Positions 21,701 through 33,699 are shown, numbered from the stretch's first letter. The stretch: 64,000 nt of DNA from Omphalotus guepiniiformis (GCA_028554645.1 JAQOOI010000062.1:868001-932000); one strand, 5' to 3'. Made by a program: numbers and translations. Notes: generated from the letters alone by a model not told the origin.

Positions 21701-24199
21701 GTCTAATAGAATGATAGCGCCGTTCTGTTGCGTGTCTTCAGCGTATTCAATGAAGGTGCGTGCTAGGTGGACTTGGTCGATTATTTGTCTACCCTTCAGG
21801 AATCCCGCCTGGTTTCTGATGTATTACGCCTGCTGCTCCTGTTGCGAGTCTATGTGAAAGGAGCGAGGTTAGGATTTTTATAGTCGGAGTTCAGGACTGT
21901 AATTGGACGGTAATTCGCAATGTCAGTTTTGTCCTTCTTTTTATAAATCGGGCACATCCATCCTAGGTTGAAGTCGGTTGTGGGATCTATCCCATGGTTC
22001 TCGATATCGTTATATACCACGGTAAGAGCCTTGGTGATATCCAGACATTGCTTACTGGTTTCCTCCCTGTTCGCTCGACCGCTAGTCTATACAGTTTTGA
22101 GATAGAACTCAGGTGGGAGTCCATCCACACCTGTGGATTTATTGTGGGGCGCTTCTTTCAGGGAGTTGATCACTTCTTCCTGTGATATGTTGGTGGAGAG
22201 GGCTGCGCTTTGTTCTGTGGTGAGTCTACGCGATACATGTTTCAAGACTTCCTTAATGTGTGTTTGTTTTTCCTGTGGGTGGTCCAGGGAAGCGTCAAAC
22301 TGAAGGTCTCGGTGGTAGTTGGCTGCTAGCTCTGCCATTTTGTCCTGAACGTGTCACGTATTTGGGAGGGTGGATATTTGGGATGCGCAGAATGTGTATA
22401 GGGTCCCGGGTCTTAATTTCGGTAAGGTTAAGTCTTCTGACGGATTGTTTAGTTATCATGCCATCCTCTAGTTCGTTACTAAGTTGGTTGTGTTTCCTTG
22501 ATTTTCGCCCCGTAGTTTTTGTGCGAGTGTCTCAATCGTGTCCTGGAGTTGCATGGCAGTTTGGTCAGTTAGTCTAGAACGATTTGCTTCTGGTAGGTTT
22601 AGTAGTTGGTCGCGTTGTTCCTGCTTCGTTTAATCTTGCTTTTTAGGTATCCGATGTCTTTCTTTGAGAATTCGCGCTCGTGTTTGATGACTTCCGACTT
22701 CCATTTGGTCCATATTGTCTGTGGGTTCTTTTTCAGGGGATCGGTTGGCTGGAGCTGCGGACGTTCGATGTCGGAGAGTAAGTCTGCTGTGAGTTGTTCT
22801 ACTTGTGCCATGAATTTCTTGTTCTCAAGGGATCGCAGGTGCAGGGCGTATCTTCCGCGCCCTCTCTTGGTGTGTTAGGGGTTTGAATCACCACGGTGAC
22901 CATTCGGTGATCTGTTAGTCCTGCAAAGTCATCTGTGATCTCCCAGCCGTGGCAAAAGGGAGTTAGTTCAGCACTGGGCGTATATGCGGTCAATACGAGA
23001 CATTGAATAAAGATGATTGCCTAGTTCATGGCGGTGTGTGAATGCTCTGGTATCAGGGAATGTTTGCCGCCATCCGTCCCTTAAGTCGAATAGCGTCCCG
23101 AAACTCTAGGAAGGCTTCAACAATACCTGCTGCGTCGGTACGGTTGGATGTGCGATCTGCCGCCTCTTCGACAAAGTTCGTGTCTCCCATGACATAATCG
23201 GGGACGGGGAGATTCAGTTCGAGCCATAGTTTCGTTAGTTCCTTCCAAAAAATCCTGGGTGTGTTTGGCTGACTCGTTTGGTACATATACCGCGAGTATC
23301 GTGATAGTTTCTCGGCCTTGCCATGGGAAGGTTATGCAAATTGCGTGACCCGGGATCACTACTGACATCTCCGCAAATTTCTTGTCTATAAGGTCAGTGT
23401 TTTAGGACAACAGCCACCCCGGCTGCGTTTGGCTTAACGGGGTCGATGGAAGAGAAGATCTTAACTTTGTTTTCCGTAAAGGCTACTTTGGATTTCATCT
23501 GTTTGTTCAGTAGATAGGTGCGTTTCCTGCACAGCTAGTGCTGCAATACATTTTCTCCGGACAATTTGACACAGGTTAGGCCACTTGTGCCCCTGGTCGT
23601 ATATATGGTTTGCTCCCCTCCCTTTAATATTAATGGATGCCAGTCGCAGGTGAGCTCTGGGGTGTTTTTGAGGTGTTCCGCTTGTGCATCGTTCAAGCGT
23701 TGCTGTCGGCGTAGGGTTCGGAAATGGGATGGGGCTGAGTCTCGAGAGGATCGGAGTCCTTCGCGGTCGACCATACGTTGGTTGGGGTTGGATAGGAATG
23801 TTCGTCTGTAGAGCTTCCTCGTCCTCGACCGTTTTCAATTGTGGGATGATTTATACGGGTTCTGGTCCGGTTGGTTATCTGACTCATTTTGGGCTTGGAA
23901 TTGTGTATATCTATGGATTAGGTCCGTCAGAGCTTCAATTTGCAGAATATGCTGGTCCTCGTGTTGACCCCCCGCATCCATCGGATCAGCAGCAACGGTG
24001 CGGGAGGAGGGGGGCCGCTTGTATGGTAGCCAGGGATAGGCCCCTGGGTCCCCTGACTCCTGCTGATTTCACCGTGCTCGTTGGAGCGTCTCGACGCCGG
24101 CAGGCACTGTCGAGAGGGATGCGCTACTTCCCCGAGTCCCTCCCGTGATCCAGAAGGGCACGCGCTAGAATCGTTAATGTTATCAGTTGTACTTTCCAT
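18770..24199 (-). pseudogene. LINE ORF2: endonuclease, reverse transcriptase, RNase H (broken)
   Basis: Domains in order along the minus strand. Apurinic-type endonuclease, about 23,660-22,850: ASINIKGRG, AALAVQETHLS, YVMGDTN, and the closing TDHRMVTVVI. Reverse transcriptase, about 22,340-21,220: NKSTGVDGLPPEFY, GAIILLDQEKAYDRVSH-type block near 21,700, VTRGVRQGDPLSCLLFNLAI, and the catalytic SLFADDTTVYL at about 21,390. RNase H, about 20,050-19,660: a D-rich first strand, AEAAALLRALQTI with the catalytic Glu, and FTSDICLKQI with the catalytic Asp. A Cys/His motif near 19,320 (CVKCQ then HILTQC) follows. The frame changes at least eight times, for example near 23,400, 22,080, 21,600 and 20,800, and stops lie between blocks. 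Confidence 0.88.
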
Positions 24200-24359
24200 A
24201 TTGCAATTAAGGGTTTTTTTGTTTAAGTTCTTGGGGGCGAGGCTCAGGTTTACTTATATCTTCTTTCAAGGGTGGTTGTATGTTCACAGGATTGAGAGAG
24301 GCCATAATGGCAGCATAATTATTAAAGTTCTTGATGATACATGGATCAATAGTTGTGTA

Positions 24360-26486
24360 CTAGTACGGGTTCTCGCGGTAATTCCTTCCGCCTCGGTTCC
24401 CACCTCTTCCTCGAGCTCGAGATCCACCTCTACCCCGGCTTATGCGACCGCCTCGGTTATTGCGCACTGCCAGGGACCCAGGGGTAACTGGGGTACCGAT
24501 GTTTGGGGATTGGTTACTGCCACTAGGTATTGCGGGGCCATACCAGCCGGGTACGATCCATGGGCAAATTTCTTGGATATGATCAATTAGAGCGGCCACA
24601 GTCCCACAGGATAATGACCTGAAGGGAGATCCCACCCCTTCTATTGTAGGGAAACGGAGAGTAGACAGGGCATTCGTCCAGGTGTTGTAGTTGGATGGGT
24701 CGAGGGTTGGGGTAGGGAGGTGCACATTCCAGTACACGCGCGGTGATTGAAGGTTATAGCCCTTACGTCCAACTGTTCAATGTAATCGTTAAAGGTCATG
24801 TGGGGGTGAATAGCGTCGTGAATGGCTGCGATGAGCCCAGAGGCTCCGACGGAGTTCTTGATAGTGCTTTGGACTAGGTTTCGGATTTCTACCATACTCG
24901 CAGTGTCGTCGGCGTAGTTTAGGTCTCGGAGAGTGAATAGGTATGGGGATGGTATGAGGGTCGAAAGGCATGATTACCATCGAAACGCCGCCATATACGC
25001 TCCACACTTTGTACGCGAGGACGTCGATGGCACCTTGTAATAGACCACATATGAGAAACACATCACAGGCTTTTCGCCTGAGGTACATGTTGGGCACGAG
25101 TTGGGGGGCTCACCGCTGGTAGGGTACCAGTGATGATGTTGATCGCAGTCGCAATGCTCCTAGCGTTGTCGGATGGCGATGCCGATGGCGAATACCCTAC
25201 TAGATAGGCGTGAGCCTTGGGGCCAGGCGCTGCTTCCCAGAGGTCCCTTTGTGCTGGGTCAACTTGTGCTCTGATGTTCTCTGCTGTCCATCCCTCAACG
25301 CGATGAGGAAAGTTAGCAGGATATTGGGTGTACGGGATTGTTGGGGTTGGGAGAGGGTATGCCTGGCTGTGGGGGTGTGCTATGGTGACGACGTTATTGA
25401 GATGAGCTGGGTTGTCATCGCTTGCGCGGTAGGTGCGGGCGCTACAGGGGCTGGTTCATTGGCTGGCGGGTTTACCTCCTCCGCAGTTTTGGGATTCAAG
25501 ACTGGATGCTCCCTCAAATTCTCGTCTGGGGCCCCGTTATCACGGAGAATGTCGTCGTGGTCTGGCGTAGCAAGTAAGTTAGGCTGAATGTGTGGGGATT
25601 GGGTAGCGATGGGAGGAGTGAGGGGACCAGTGTCGTCTGCCTGTGCTCCGGCGTTCGCATTACTGGTTACTTCAGGGATGCTCCGAGTGTCCTGTCCTTG
25701 CTCCTTTCCTCCTTGATTCTCGGGGCTGGCTCTTGGGAGCTCGTTGTGGGGTGCTCATTATGGGGGTGGTCAGGGGAGGAGCTCCTGACCCTGGAAGCCA
25801 TGGGTAGTGGTGGGGGTGCGTTCGTAACCGCCATGGTGTTTCCTCCATATTATATCCCTGTACTACAATTACTTCCTCGAAATAAGTGTGGGCTGAGGTA
25901 GCGTCGCTGGTACTTCCAGTGGTTCTGTGAAGGGGAGGACATCATATGGCACATAAGGGGATGGGGATCGGGCAGCGTTGTGATGCTTATGTCGGGCATC
26001 AGGGACTGGCGGGGGGTGGGGGTGCCCTGGGGAGTATTTGCGTTCCGGAGAGGGTTGTCCTGTGGGTGCTCTGCGTGGCTGCACGCATTGGCTACGAGTT
26101 GAGAGAAGGGGTATGTCGGTCCCAGCAGGCCCAGCTGGGCGACATAAGTAGCGAGCTGTTAAGCGATCCAGTTCGCCGGGGATTGGGGAGAGAGGTGACA
26201 AGGTTTGGGGTGCCTGGTTTGTCTCGTCAGCCTGGGCCAGGGAGCGCGATCGGTGACGTGGGTTCCGGCGTCGGGGTATTGGCTGGCTCAGAGACAGTGT
26301 CGCTATTGCGGTACCTCGCTGTGCTCCTCGTTTGTCGTCCAACCATATTGACAGTAACCCTCCTATAACAGGAACAGAGCGTTGAGTCGAGAGTGGGCCT
26401 CTGGCTCCTTCGCCGTTACGGGTGGCACGACCAGGTTTATTTCCTCCCGTGGCAGAAGTGGGGTCAGCAGTTTTCTTCGCGGCCAT
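24360..26486 (-). pseudogene. LINE ORF1: gag-like RNA-binding protein (broken)
   Basis: Starts at 26486 (MAAKKTADPTSATGG). The first part is a long proline-, arginine- and serine-rich disordered region. The frame shifts near 25,870 and again several times before 24,900. A folded region with DLNYADDTASMVEIRNLVQS and AIHDAIHPHMTFNDYIEQLD follows, then another frame change near 24,740. The last part (PSNYNTWTNALSTLRF) ends in a long RG/RGG-type tail (GGRISRGRGGSRARGRGG) and stops at 24360. No CCHC zinc knuckle is seen in ORF1; the RGG tail probably supplies RNA binding. I identify it as ORF1 by position and composition, not by a sharp domain match. Confidence 0.75.
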
Positions 26487-27103
26487 GATGACAGAAGTGA
26501 ATACGAGTGGGTACGATGAGTATTCGCAGTGGTGAGTGTAGAGTGTGATGAATGAATGGGAGTGGCTGCCATCGAGGGTGATTTTATATCTTCAGGCATA
26601 ACAAAGGGGGCTATAATAAGCCAGATAAAGGATAAGGAGGTGGCGTAGAGGATGTTTCGGTTAAGACAAAGGGAAGAGAGTACAAGGGTGGCCACGTTGT
26701 TAGTGTTACTCGGTGTTTCCACACGTTTTTACGGGCGGGCAGTTGGGGGAAGGCTAGCTCTAAGCTGCATGTATACTCTCGTGAGCGTTCAGGGTGTTTT
26801 CGTGGTACGGGGTCGTGGGTATGTGCCGTCGAGAGAGAGAGGATTAGGTATTGTGTACTATACAGGTCGGTTGTGTGTAGCCTACACGAGCCACTGCTCA
26901 TTCAAGAAGGTTTTCACCTTTGGAATGTCTCCTCATCGTTCGTGCGCTGCCGCGCGGGAGCCATCTGTCGACGTGCAGTGTCAGTCCTACGCCTACGTGG
27001 TGTTAGCCAGCGTTGGACGTGAGGGCATTTACTGCACCCTTGACCACCCTTCGGGCGTGGGAAAAAACCAACTACATGGTGGTAGCGGTTCAAGGGGCCC
27101 CCC
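26487..27103 (-). other. LINE 5' untranslated region
   Basis: About 620 bases between the target duplication and the ORF1 start on the minus strand, G-rich at its outermost end. No coding domain recognised; it probably holds an internal promoter, as in related elements. Confidence 0.6.
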
Positions 27104-27118
27104 CAGATTTTTATTTTT
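27104..27118. repeat. Target site duplication of the LINE, right copy
   Basis: CAGATTTTTATTTTT, identical to 18564-18578. It directly follows the 5' end of the element and is itself followed by ATGTTACTG, which is the continuation of the empty site. Confidence 0.85.
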
Positions 27119-27348
27119 ATGTTACTGTACATTCTTGAAAGTTAGTCAAAATACGATTCGTGAAATCCTGAGCTTTCCAGACTCTTCACATATGGCACAG
27201 CAGTGTGAATTGAGCACGGAGAGACTCGGAAATTCAGGTAATTATCTTTGAAGTGAACTTGTTCCCCTGTGTATCAATGAGCCCCAAGGCAACAAACCAA
27301 ACCAACAATAAGAGGGGTGAAGGTAACATTACTATAGAGATGTATGTT

Positions 27349-28450
27349 CTATTTTTTAGGTGGAGGGGACAAGATCATGCCAGAAACTGCAGCCGCCCTT
27401 CTAGCAGCCATCTTCCTCAGCCTTGTCCTCTCAGCGCCAATATCTACTTCCTCTGGATCGTACGCCCTATCCTCTGGCATGCTAGCCAACCGTTTCTTCG
27501 TACGAATCCTTGGTCGCCTCTTCACATACCACTCCCATGCAAACCGTACAACTTCGCCATCTGCATCGTAGGGCGTTGGTACTTCGGAGTATCCCGGACG
27601 TGCAGTGGGGTGCCGAACGTATACCGCGGAACATGTTGGGAAGTTGGGTTCGATGTAGGCAGGAATGAAAAGCCACGGAGACGCGTATTCAGGGAGATGG
27701 AAAGGAGTTAGCTCTTTCGCGTCTGGATCTTTTGCGTTCACATTATCTGTGTATTCGTCCCTGGGAGGTTTGAAAAAGCGAATGGCGTCGGGATTGACTG
27801 ACACCATGTCTCCAGGTTTTAAACGAGTGTTGGCATTTTGATGCTAGAGAACGTAGGCTTAACAGGGCGCATATATGCGGAATGAATGAGATACTCACCC
27901 GCTTCCCGTTGAGTAAAACATCCCCATGAATGACCAATCGACGAGCCTCATAGACACTATGGGCAAGACAAGCTCGAAACACAACTGTGTCTATCCGTCT
28001 TTCCACCTCCGTAAACATCAAACTTCCTACAGGAGCCATGCCTTTGACTTTTTCCTCTTTAGCGTAGTCTTCTTCTCTCTTCTTCCTCCCCGCATACTCC
28101 TCTAGCATCTCTTTATCATCCCCAAGAACAGCTTTCCGAGGCCGAACATCAGGCAAAGTATTCGGGAGGTACCATTTCTTGAAAATCTTCTCCGAGAGGT
28201 AGTCGCCGTGGTAGGCACGAACCATTGCCTTTGAACGCCACCGTTGTTGGAAAAGAGTCTCGTCCGACTGCTTGAACTGAATTTCGCGCATTTTTTCGCC
28301 TCCACCTGTACGCTGCCAGAGGTTATACAAGTTACGAGGATGCCAGCTCTAAAGGCAAGTTTTGTTACTCAAATAGAGTGCAAACTTGGAAAAAGTACTC
28401 ACCATACGCGGCATTGCCCTCGCAATGTTGTACACACCGACATCCCTCAT
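27349..28450 (-). CDS. NAM9: Mitochondrial small ribosomal subunit protein uS4m (Nam9-like)
   Basis: Small-subunit mitoribosomal protein of the S4 family. Three exons: a 48-base first exon from 28450 (MRDVGVYNIARAMPRM), a long exon from about 28350 to 27900 and a last exon ending at 27349. The S4 RNA-binding domain is clear and spans the second intron: ERRIDTVVFRACLAHSVYE, then EARRLVIHGDVLLNGKR, then HQNANTRLKPGDMVSV. A basic region near residues 45-75 (LPDVRPRKAVL) precedes it. The C-terminal half (HLPEYASPWLFIPAYIEPN) and the lysine/arginine-rich end resemble the long fungal Nam9 extension. The LINE ends 230 bases downstream of its stop. Confidence 0.9.
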
Positions 28451-29789
28451 GTCTGAAGGAACTAGCAATAGAGCTCGTCAATTGCTTGAACTTTGATGAT
28501 GTGCACTGTGCAACTCCCAAAACGGAAGTCGGCAAGGCAGCAAGCGCTCGTGGTCCGCTTTGTAAGCTTATTTTAGGCGTCTAGTCTCTGAACTGGTCGA
28601 CCTAAAGACTCAGTATGTACTTAGAGCTGCAGGAACGCTGCAACCTGAGTCCATTAGGGCATTTTGGAAGCCTCTGATACATACGCAGTGTCACATACTT
28701 AGGAGATTCTGACAAGACTAACCGCTTCGCGTTGAATGTTATAAGATGTTATGTCTGAGTTATGTTTTGCATTTCTCCATGAGGCCGCCACACCAGGGCT
28801 GAGCCAATCCTAACCACAATATTCGGAAAGAGCACTCAGCGGAGCCTGGACCAGGCATATGGAGTACCTTGGGATCGATCTGGTTAGTATGTCCGTTGGA
28901 TGGTTTGAATTTCATGAACATCGGAGTCAACTGCCTTCAATTGTGTTCAGATTTGGGGAGACAACTTTTGTAAAGCATTCTCAAGTCGAGAAGACTGGCT
29001 TCACGAAGCTTGGAAGGATTTTTGAAGTGTGAAGTGTACATACGATGCCTTCGACTGGTTTTCTCGGAGTCCGAGCCATCGGAAGGGGCTACATACCCAC
29101 TTGGTGTGCACTATAGCATAGGGGACAGGAGAAGACTGTCAGGCTTGTCAGGCCCAGGGGTTGCGGAGACAATACGCAGAACATAATTCTGAGATCTGAC
29201 TCAAGTGAAGCATTCTTGTTAGAACCCAGAAGTGTACCATCGAATCGCGCGTGGTACGGACCCTGTGCTGTACAAACTGGATGAAAAACGGAGTACGATG
29301 AAAGATGTTCGTACCTATGTATGTATGCGTGCTGAATATTAGCTTTGACCGGTTGACCCCTCCATGAACAGTTTAGGTCTAAGCTGAATTTAACACCATT
29401 AATACCGTTCTAAAAATTTGAGCGCAAGTGCTTTGATTCATCCACTGAGCGTACCATGCATTTAGTAGAAAGATACCAAGTCATAAAGTACATACTGTAT
29501 TTCTCCGTACACGTGAAGTATCTCAGAGACATGTCAGTGTTTCTGTCAAGATAAATTGCCCCGAGAACGCCACATAATTTGAATATTTGAATGAATGAAA
29601 AATATGTCCGGAAGCGTGAGAAATCTCCTAACGAGCTCCACAGCGCCTACTAAATAACACAGGATGGCAGGAATATTGTCTGCCCGGGCTCAGCGTGCAT
29701 GCTGGACACGCTTTTCAAGTGTAAGTTGGAGTGTTCAAAGTTCAACTGTTGTTCATGTCCATATACTTACACCTCTTCTTCTTACAGGA
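28451..29789. other. Intergenic stretch, divergent promoters of uS4m and GT18 genes
   Basis: About 1.3 kb without a supported gene. An ATG at 29664 could begin an upstream coding exon of the glycosyltransferase that splices at a GT near 29720 to the CTTACAG acceptor just before 29788; alternatively this is a 5' untranslated exon. Confidence 0.45.
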
Positions 29790-32150
29790 ATGTTTAGAAT
29801 ACAGAACCTGGCTCCCTACAGGAGCCGCCGATTCGTCGTCGTCGGTCTTGCGGCCGCACTTTTGCTCCTCATAATCTTCCGGGAAGAAATTGAAGGGTCT
29901 TCTTACCGCTTGGTGGCATATAATCCAGATTTTGTGTCGACGAGTCCCTCGGATTCATATGGTTCAGGGAGAATACCTACGGATCCAGTGGATCTGGAAG
30001 CTTCCGTAGAGGAACTCGATGGATGGAATAGTTTGTTTTCAACACCAGTACCAACAACTACTGCTAAACAACAACCTACCCCGATCCCTGGTCAACTAGA
30101 TGCTATTGTCAACAATTTTGTCACGTATCCTCGGTTGCCACCGATGAATCCCACAGACTTTGAAGCTATGCGGGAGGACCACATCAACCGACTTGAAGAG
30201 TTCATTAAGCATCCTTCACCTGTGTTTCCGGATTATAATGTCAATCAATTGAAACGATTGGTGGAGTACTGGAAAGAAGCAGGAAAGGATGGGAACTTTG
30301 AGCAACCAAAAGTGCGTCGCTGTGTTGAGTTCACTGCGAATTTCGCTGACTTTTTCTCGGCGTTTAGGTTGTTTTGTCATCTTATGGATATATTCCCTGC
30401 GCTATGACCGTGTAAGGTGTCTATGGTGAAAGGTTTTCGATGAATCTAACACTATGCACAGTTGCAGAACGACTGGTGAAGTGATCTGGCTTGAATCTAT
30501 AGTACGTGGTACATCCTGCAATTACCGGAAGGTTTGAATGTCCGACCTGACTTTAGATGAACATATTCCGGGAGCACAACTATTTTCTAATCTGGGAACA
30601 TTACTACTTCATTGGTAAAACGTATAGACAATACGGTGACATTGTCACGCATGTCTGGTTGAACGATGAACATCTCGTCTGGTGTATGAATGATACGGCG
30701 CATTGCGTGGAAAGCGAAGAAAATCCAAAGGGAATGTACGTGTTATTGTCGATCTGTCCATGCTTGTACACAGTGCTGAAAGAATCTTGCACTAGTCCTC
30801 CTTGGCAGTTGTTCAGTTTCACGTTCTGGGGCACCCCACCTGGCTACCATCTCTTTAATGCACCAAAGGATCATCCTTGGACGTTGAATCCATTGGGTAG
30901 CGAGTGGAATCTTGTGTGAGTAGTATGTTTCCTCGGCATTTCCGCGTTTCGCTCAGTGGTGCCCTTTCTTAGACCATACCAGGTGATATCAAAACCAAAT
31001 CTTCTGAAAAAACTGTACCATTGACTGCCATTTTTCTATTAGATGCCAGAAAACCAATTCTATCTGTACGTTCTTCCTCTTCATTCGTTAATCTCAACTG
31101 GATCTGATCTGAAAACACGTCAATCGCAGAGGTTATCATTTCACAGGCTGTGAAGATCTTCCATATATCCCTCTATCTGAACGTAAAGATCAAATCCTCG
31201 TTCTTGCCAAACGTACGCCCCTCGTTCTGCTTCTTCATACGCGTCTCATATTCTTTCACAGTTTCAAACTATTATCACCGGGACGCATTCTTACATATGG
31301 ATTGGTGGGCCGATATCAAAGATGGGATACCGGGATTGGACCTTATTAGTGTGGCAGAGGCAGAGGATGGTTACCCTATTCCGGAGGAGTTGGTATCGCT
31401 GGGTCCTCAAGAAAGACATGCGTATGATTTGATGCTTGTGAGTGCTCGAATATACAAGGGATTCTTGACGCTAATTTTGTTGGCTTTTGTAGGGTTCTTC
31501 AAAAGCCCTCCTTGGGATTGGCAGGCCGAGGATATCTCCTAGCCCATTTGCTAGTCTGTACGTGATGGAAATACTTCTTGTCACTAGTATCTTGACTAAA
31601 CTCCGAATTCGTTCTGCGTGCGCCTGTTCGTAGATGTCGCGGGTGAGTTCTCAGTTGTCTAACCTATCGTACATGATGGCTAATCACCCTCTCGTCAGTG
31701 TACCTGTCATTCTACCCTACAAAGGTAGACATTGTCCCGCACGGCCGAATAGCACTGAGTGGTGCGGCTTCCATGATAATATTCATCAGCACGGTGCTGC
31801 AGCGAGACTCGGCGAGCCTTATGTATATATGGTGGATGTACAAGGACCAAAAGAGGATATAATAGATACTATAGTGAGAGCCGTGAATACTCCGATAGAG
31901 CCTTAGTGAGTTTTTCTTTCCTGTCTCGAGCAGTCACTGATGCAGATGCTTTTCCCGCAACACCGACAGTATACCCCCGGATATGACACTGGAAGCTGTG
32001 ACACAGCGTGTCAAGGATTATTTCTCAATAGACTGGAAAAAGTTCGCTGCGCGACGGATGCGAGAGAATGGTTGGGATAGAGTTCAGACACAGGACTATA
32101 TGTACCAATGGTTGGAGAGCAAACCTATGCAAGAACAACGGGAGTCGTAG
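29790..32150 (+). CDS. Glycosyltransferase family 18-like type II membrane protein
   Basis: Probable Golgi glycosyltransferase related to the MGAT5 family (GT18), 552 residues. Thirteen exons join with every phase closing: 29790-30311, 30368-30411, 30462-30501, 30557-30735, 30796-30915, 30973-30982, 31043-31065, 31130-31212, 31262-31437, 31493-31557, 31634-31642, 31699-31905 and 31970-32150. A short basic N-terminus and one membrane anchor (FVVVGLAAALLLLIIF, residues 15-30) make it type II. The stem is disordered. The catalytic half contains LGPQERHAYDLMLGSSKALL, GIGRPRISPSPFASLCRGVP and the HQHGAAARLGEPYVYMV block, which are the features I rely on for GT18. Donor and acceptor substrates in fungi are not known to me. 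An alternative start at 29664 with one more exon is possible. Confidence 0.8.
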
Positions 32151-32253
32151 GATCTAGAGATTATATTACTCCATATCTATTTTCAATATTCACCGCATTG
32201 TAATTCAGGGCATTTCGATATTATACATTAGAACCTATACATTAAGATTCGTT

Positions 32254-33699
32254 TCACGACAGTTCAATTGTTCTTAGGTACGCCTCTGTAGCATCTTCCA
32301 ACTGTTGTTGAGTTTGCTCGTTCAAAGCAGCCTTGGCTTGAGGCACGGCGACGTTGGGTGGACAAATATAAGCCCCAGGGAAAATGTGTGGGTTCTCCCG
32401 AGGAGCACAAGCAGCAAACACCGGTGTGAATGCGCCTTGTTCTTGCGGATACATGAGTTTTCCTGCGAGCCAGATCCAAAATGGTGGGTACGGCAGGGTA
32501 CTTAGTACACGGAGGGAACCGTCCTGATTAGATGACACTCGGTTTAGACTCACTAAGCGGATGAGGGGAAAAAAGACGCACGCTGAAAATGGAACCTGGG
32601 TGTACTGTAAGAACTAGTATTTTGGAGTCCTTCTCAGTGAATTGCTTCACGAGGTGGTTGGTCCATAGGTGTTCGGCAAGCTTCGAGTAGCCTGTGCAGG
32701 AACGAGTGAGTTTGCTTGACTTCGCGCAGGGAAAGAAATAACATTTACCATACTGCGACATCGAAGGTAAGATTGTCCACCGGAATGTATTATTCCAGGC
32801 CTCCTTGGTGCTATAGTCAGGAGATTTCACAAATTTATGTGCATCAGATCCAACCTGTGAACTTGTTAAGCATATATGGGGTTTTCCACAAAAGGTGCTT
32901 ACATTGACTATGCGCACGTCGACATCACCCCCACTTGCAGCAGTTGACTCGAGAAGAGGAAGAAGAGTTTGGGTGAACACGTAAGGACCTAAGTAGCTAA
33001 AGAACGTGTAAGACGAGAGGATTTGGTACGAGCTTGATTTCTGAGTACTTGCTTTACGGCCATAATGTCCACGATACCATCATCGTTCATGGTAGTAGAT
33101 GCCTTGAGGCCAGGAATTCTGCAAACTTGTCATTGAACAAAACATTCTGAAGACAGATAAGTCGAGAACAGACACCGCAGCGTTATTAACTAGATGTGGT
33201 GAGTAAAGCAATTTATCAGCGAAAGGTTTTTGAACTCACTCAAAACATCCAGCCGCTGTTCAATCTCCAAAAACCGCTTCGCAGAAGCTTGGGCGCTACG
33301 AGGATCTGTGAGGTCGAGTTGGTGAAAAATCACCTCGCCATTTCCAGGCTCGCGTCCTGCCTTGTTCATACGTTCAATCGCTGCTTGGGCTCTGTCCGCA
33401 TTACGTGCCGCCATGTAGACCTGTAGGATTCACGCGTAAAAGGATTCGTCATTCCGAGTCGGGTGCTCCAAGAGATTGACTCTGCGCTTACCTTGGCACC
33501 CATTCTGGAGAGAAGATGTACAATAGCGAAGCCTATGCCGCTACTATAAGCCATGAAGATATCCGAAAGTTGCTTTTAGCGTTGCAATGAATGCAAACAT
33601 GAGGCTTGTGTACCTTGATCCAGTCACTAGAATGACCTTTCCATTGAGGTTAGAAAATTCCTCCACTGGATTGAAGGTCTTTGAAGGAGCGGAACCCAT
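32254..33699 (-). CDS. Short-chain dehydrogenase/reductase (retinol dehydrogenase-like)
   Basis: NAD(P)-dependent oxidoreductase with a Rossmann fold. Start at 33699 (MGSAPSKTFNPVEEFSNLNG). The cofactor motif TGSSGIGFAIV is split by the first intron (VILVTGS, then SGIGFAIVHLLSRMGAKV). AARNADRAQAAIERM and FHQLDLTDPRSAQASAKRFL follow, then DVLINNAA. The active-site tyrosine and lysine are in SQYGYSKLAEHLW, and VLTVHPGSIFS gives the usual PG motif. The C-terminus (WIWLAGKLMYPQEQGAFTPV) matches the WW-oxidoreductase/retinol dehydrogenase-like fungal subgroup. Several introns; exact edges of two short ones near 32,990-33,180 are unsure. Substrate unknown. The 3' end faces the GT18 gene, about 100 bases away. 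Confidence 0.85.

Larger units (their letters stand above)
18579..27103 (-). mobile_element. Non-LTR retrotransposon (LINE with RNase H, Tad1/I-like), inactive
   Basis: About 8.5 kb, full structure on the minus strand: a 5' region beginning with a G-run at 27103, ORF1 from 26486 to 24360, ORF2 from about 24199 to 18770, a short 3' untranslated region and a poly(A) tail. It is bounded by a 15-bp duplication. ORF2 shows an AP-type endonuclease, a reverse transcriptase with FADDTT, a ribonuclease H region and a C-terminal Cys/His motif. That combination is typical of Tad1-like and I-like fungal LINEs; the clade name is inference. Both ORFs contain several frame changes and stop codons, so the copy cannot be autonomous. 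The base composition is more G/T-skewed on the plus strand than neighbouring genes. Confidence 0.9.

Noticed and set aside
22260..27251. Numerous long plus-strand open frames across the LINE
   Set aside because: They are antisense shadows of the broken ORF1 and ORF2; the retrotransposon domains read only on the minus strand.
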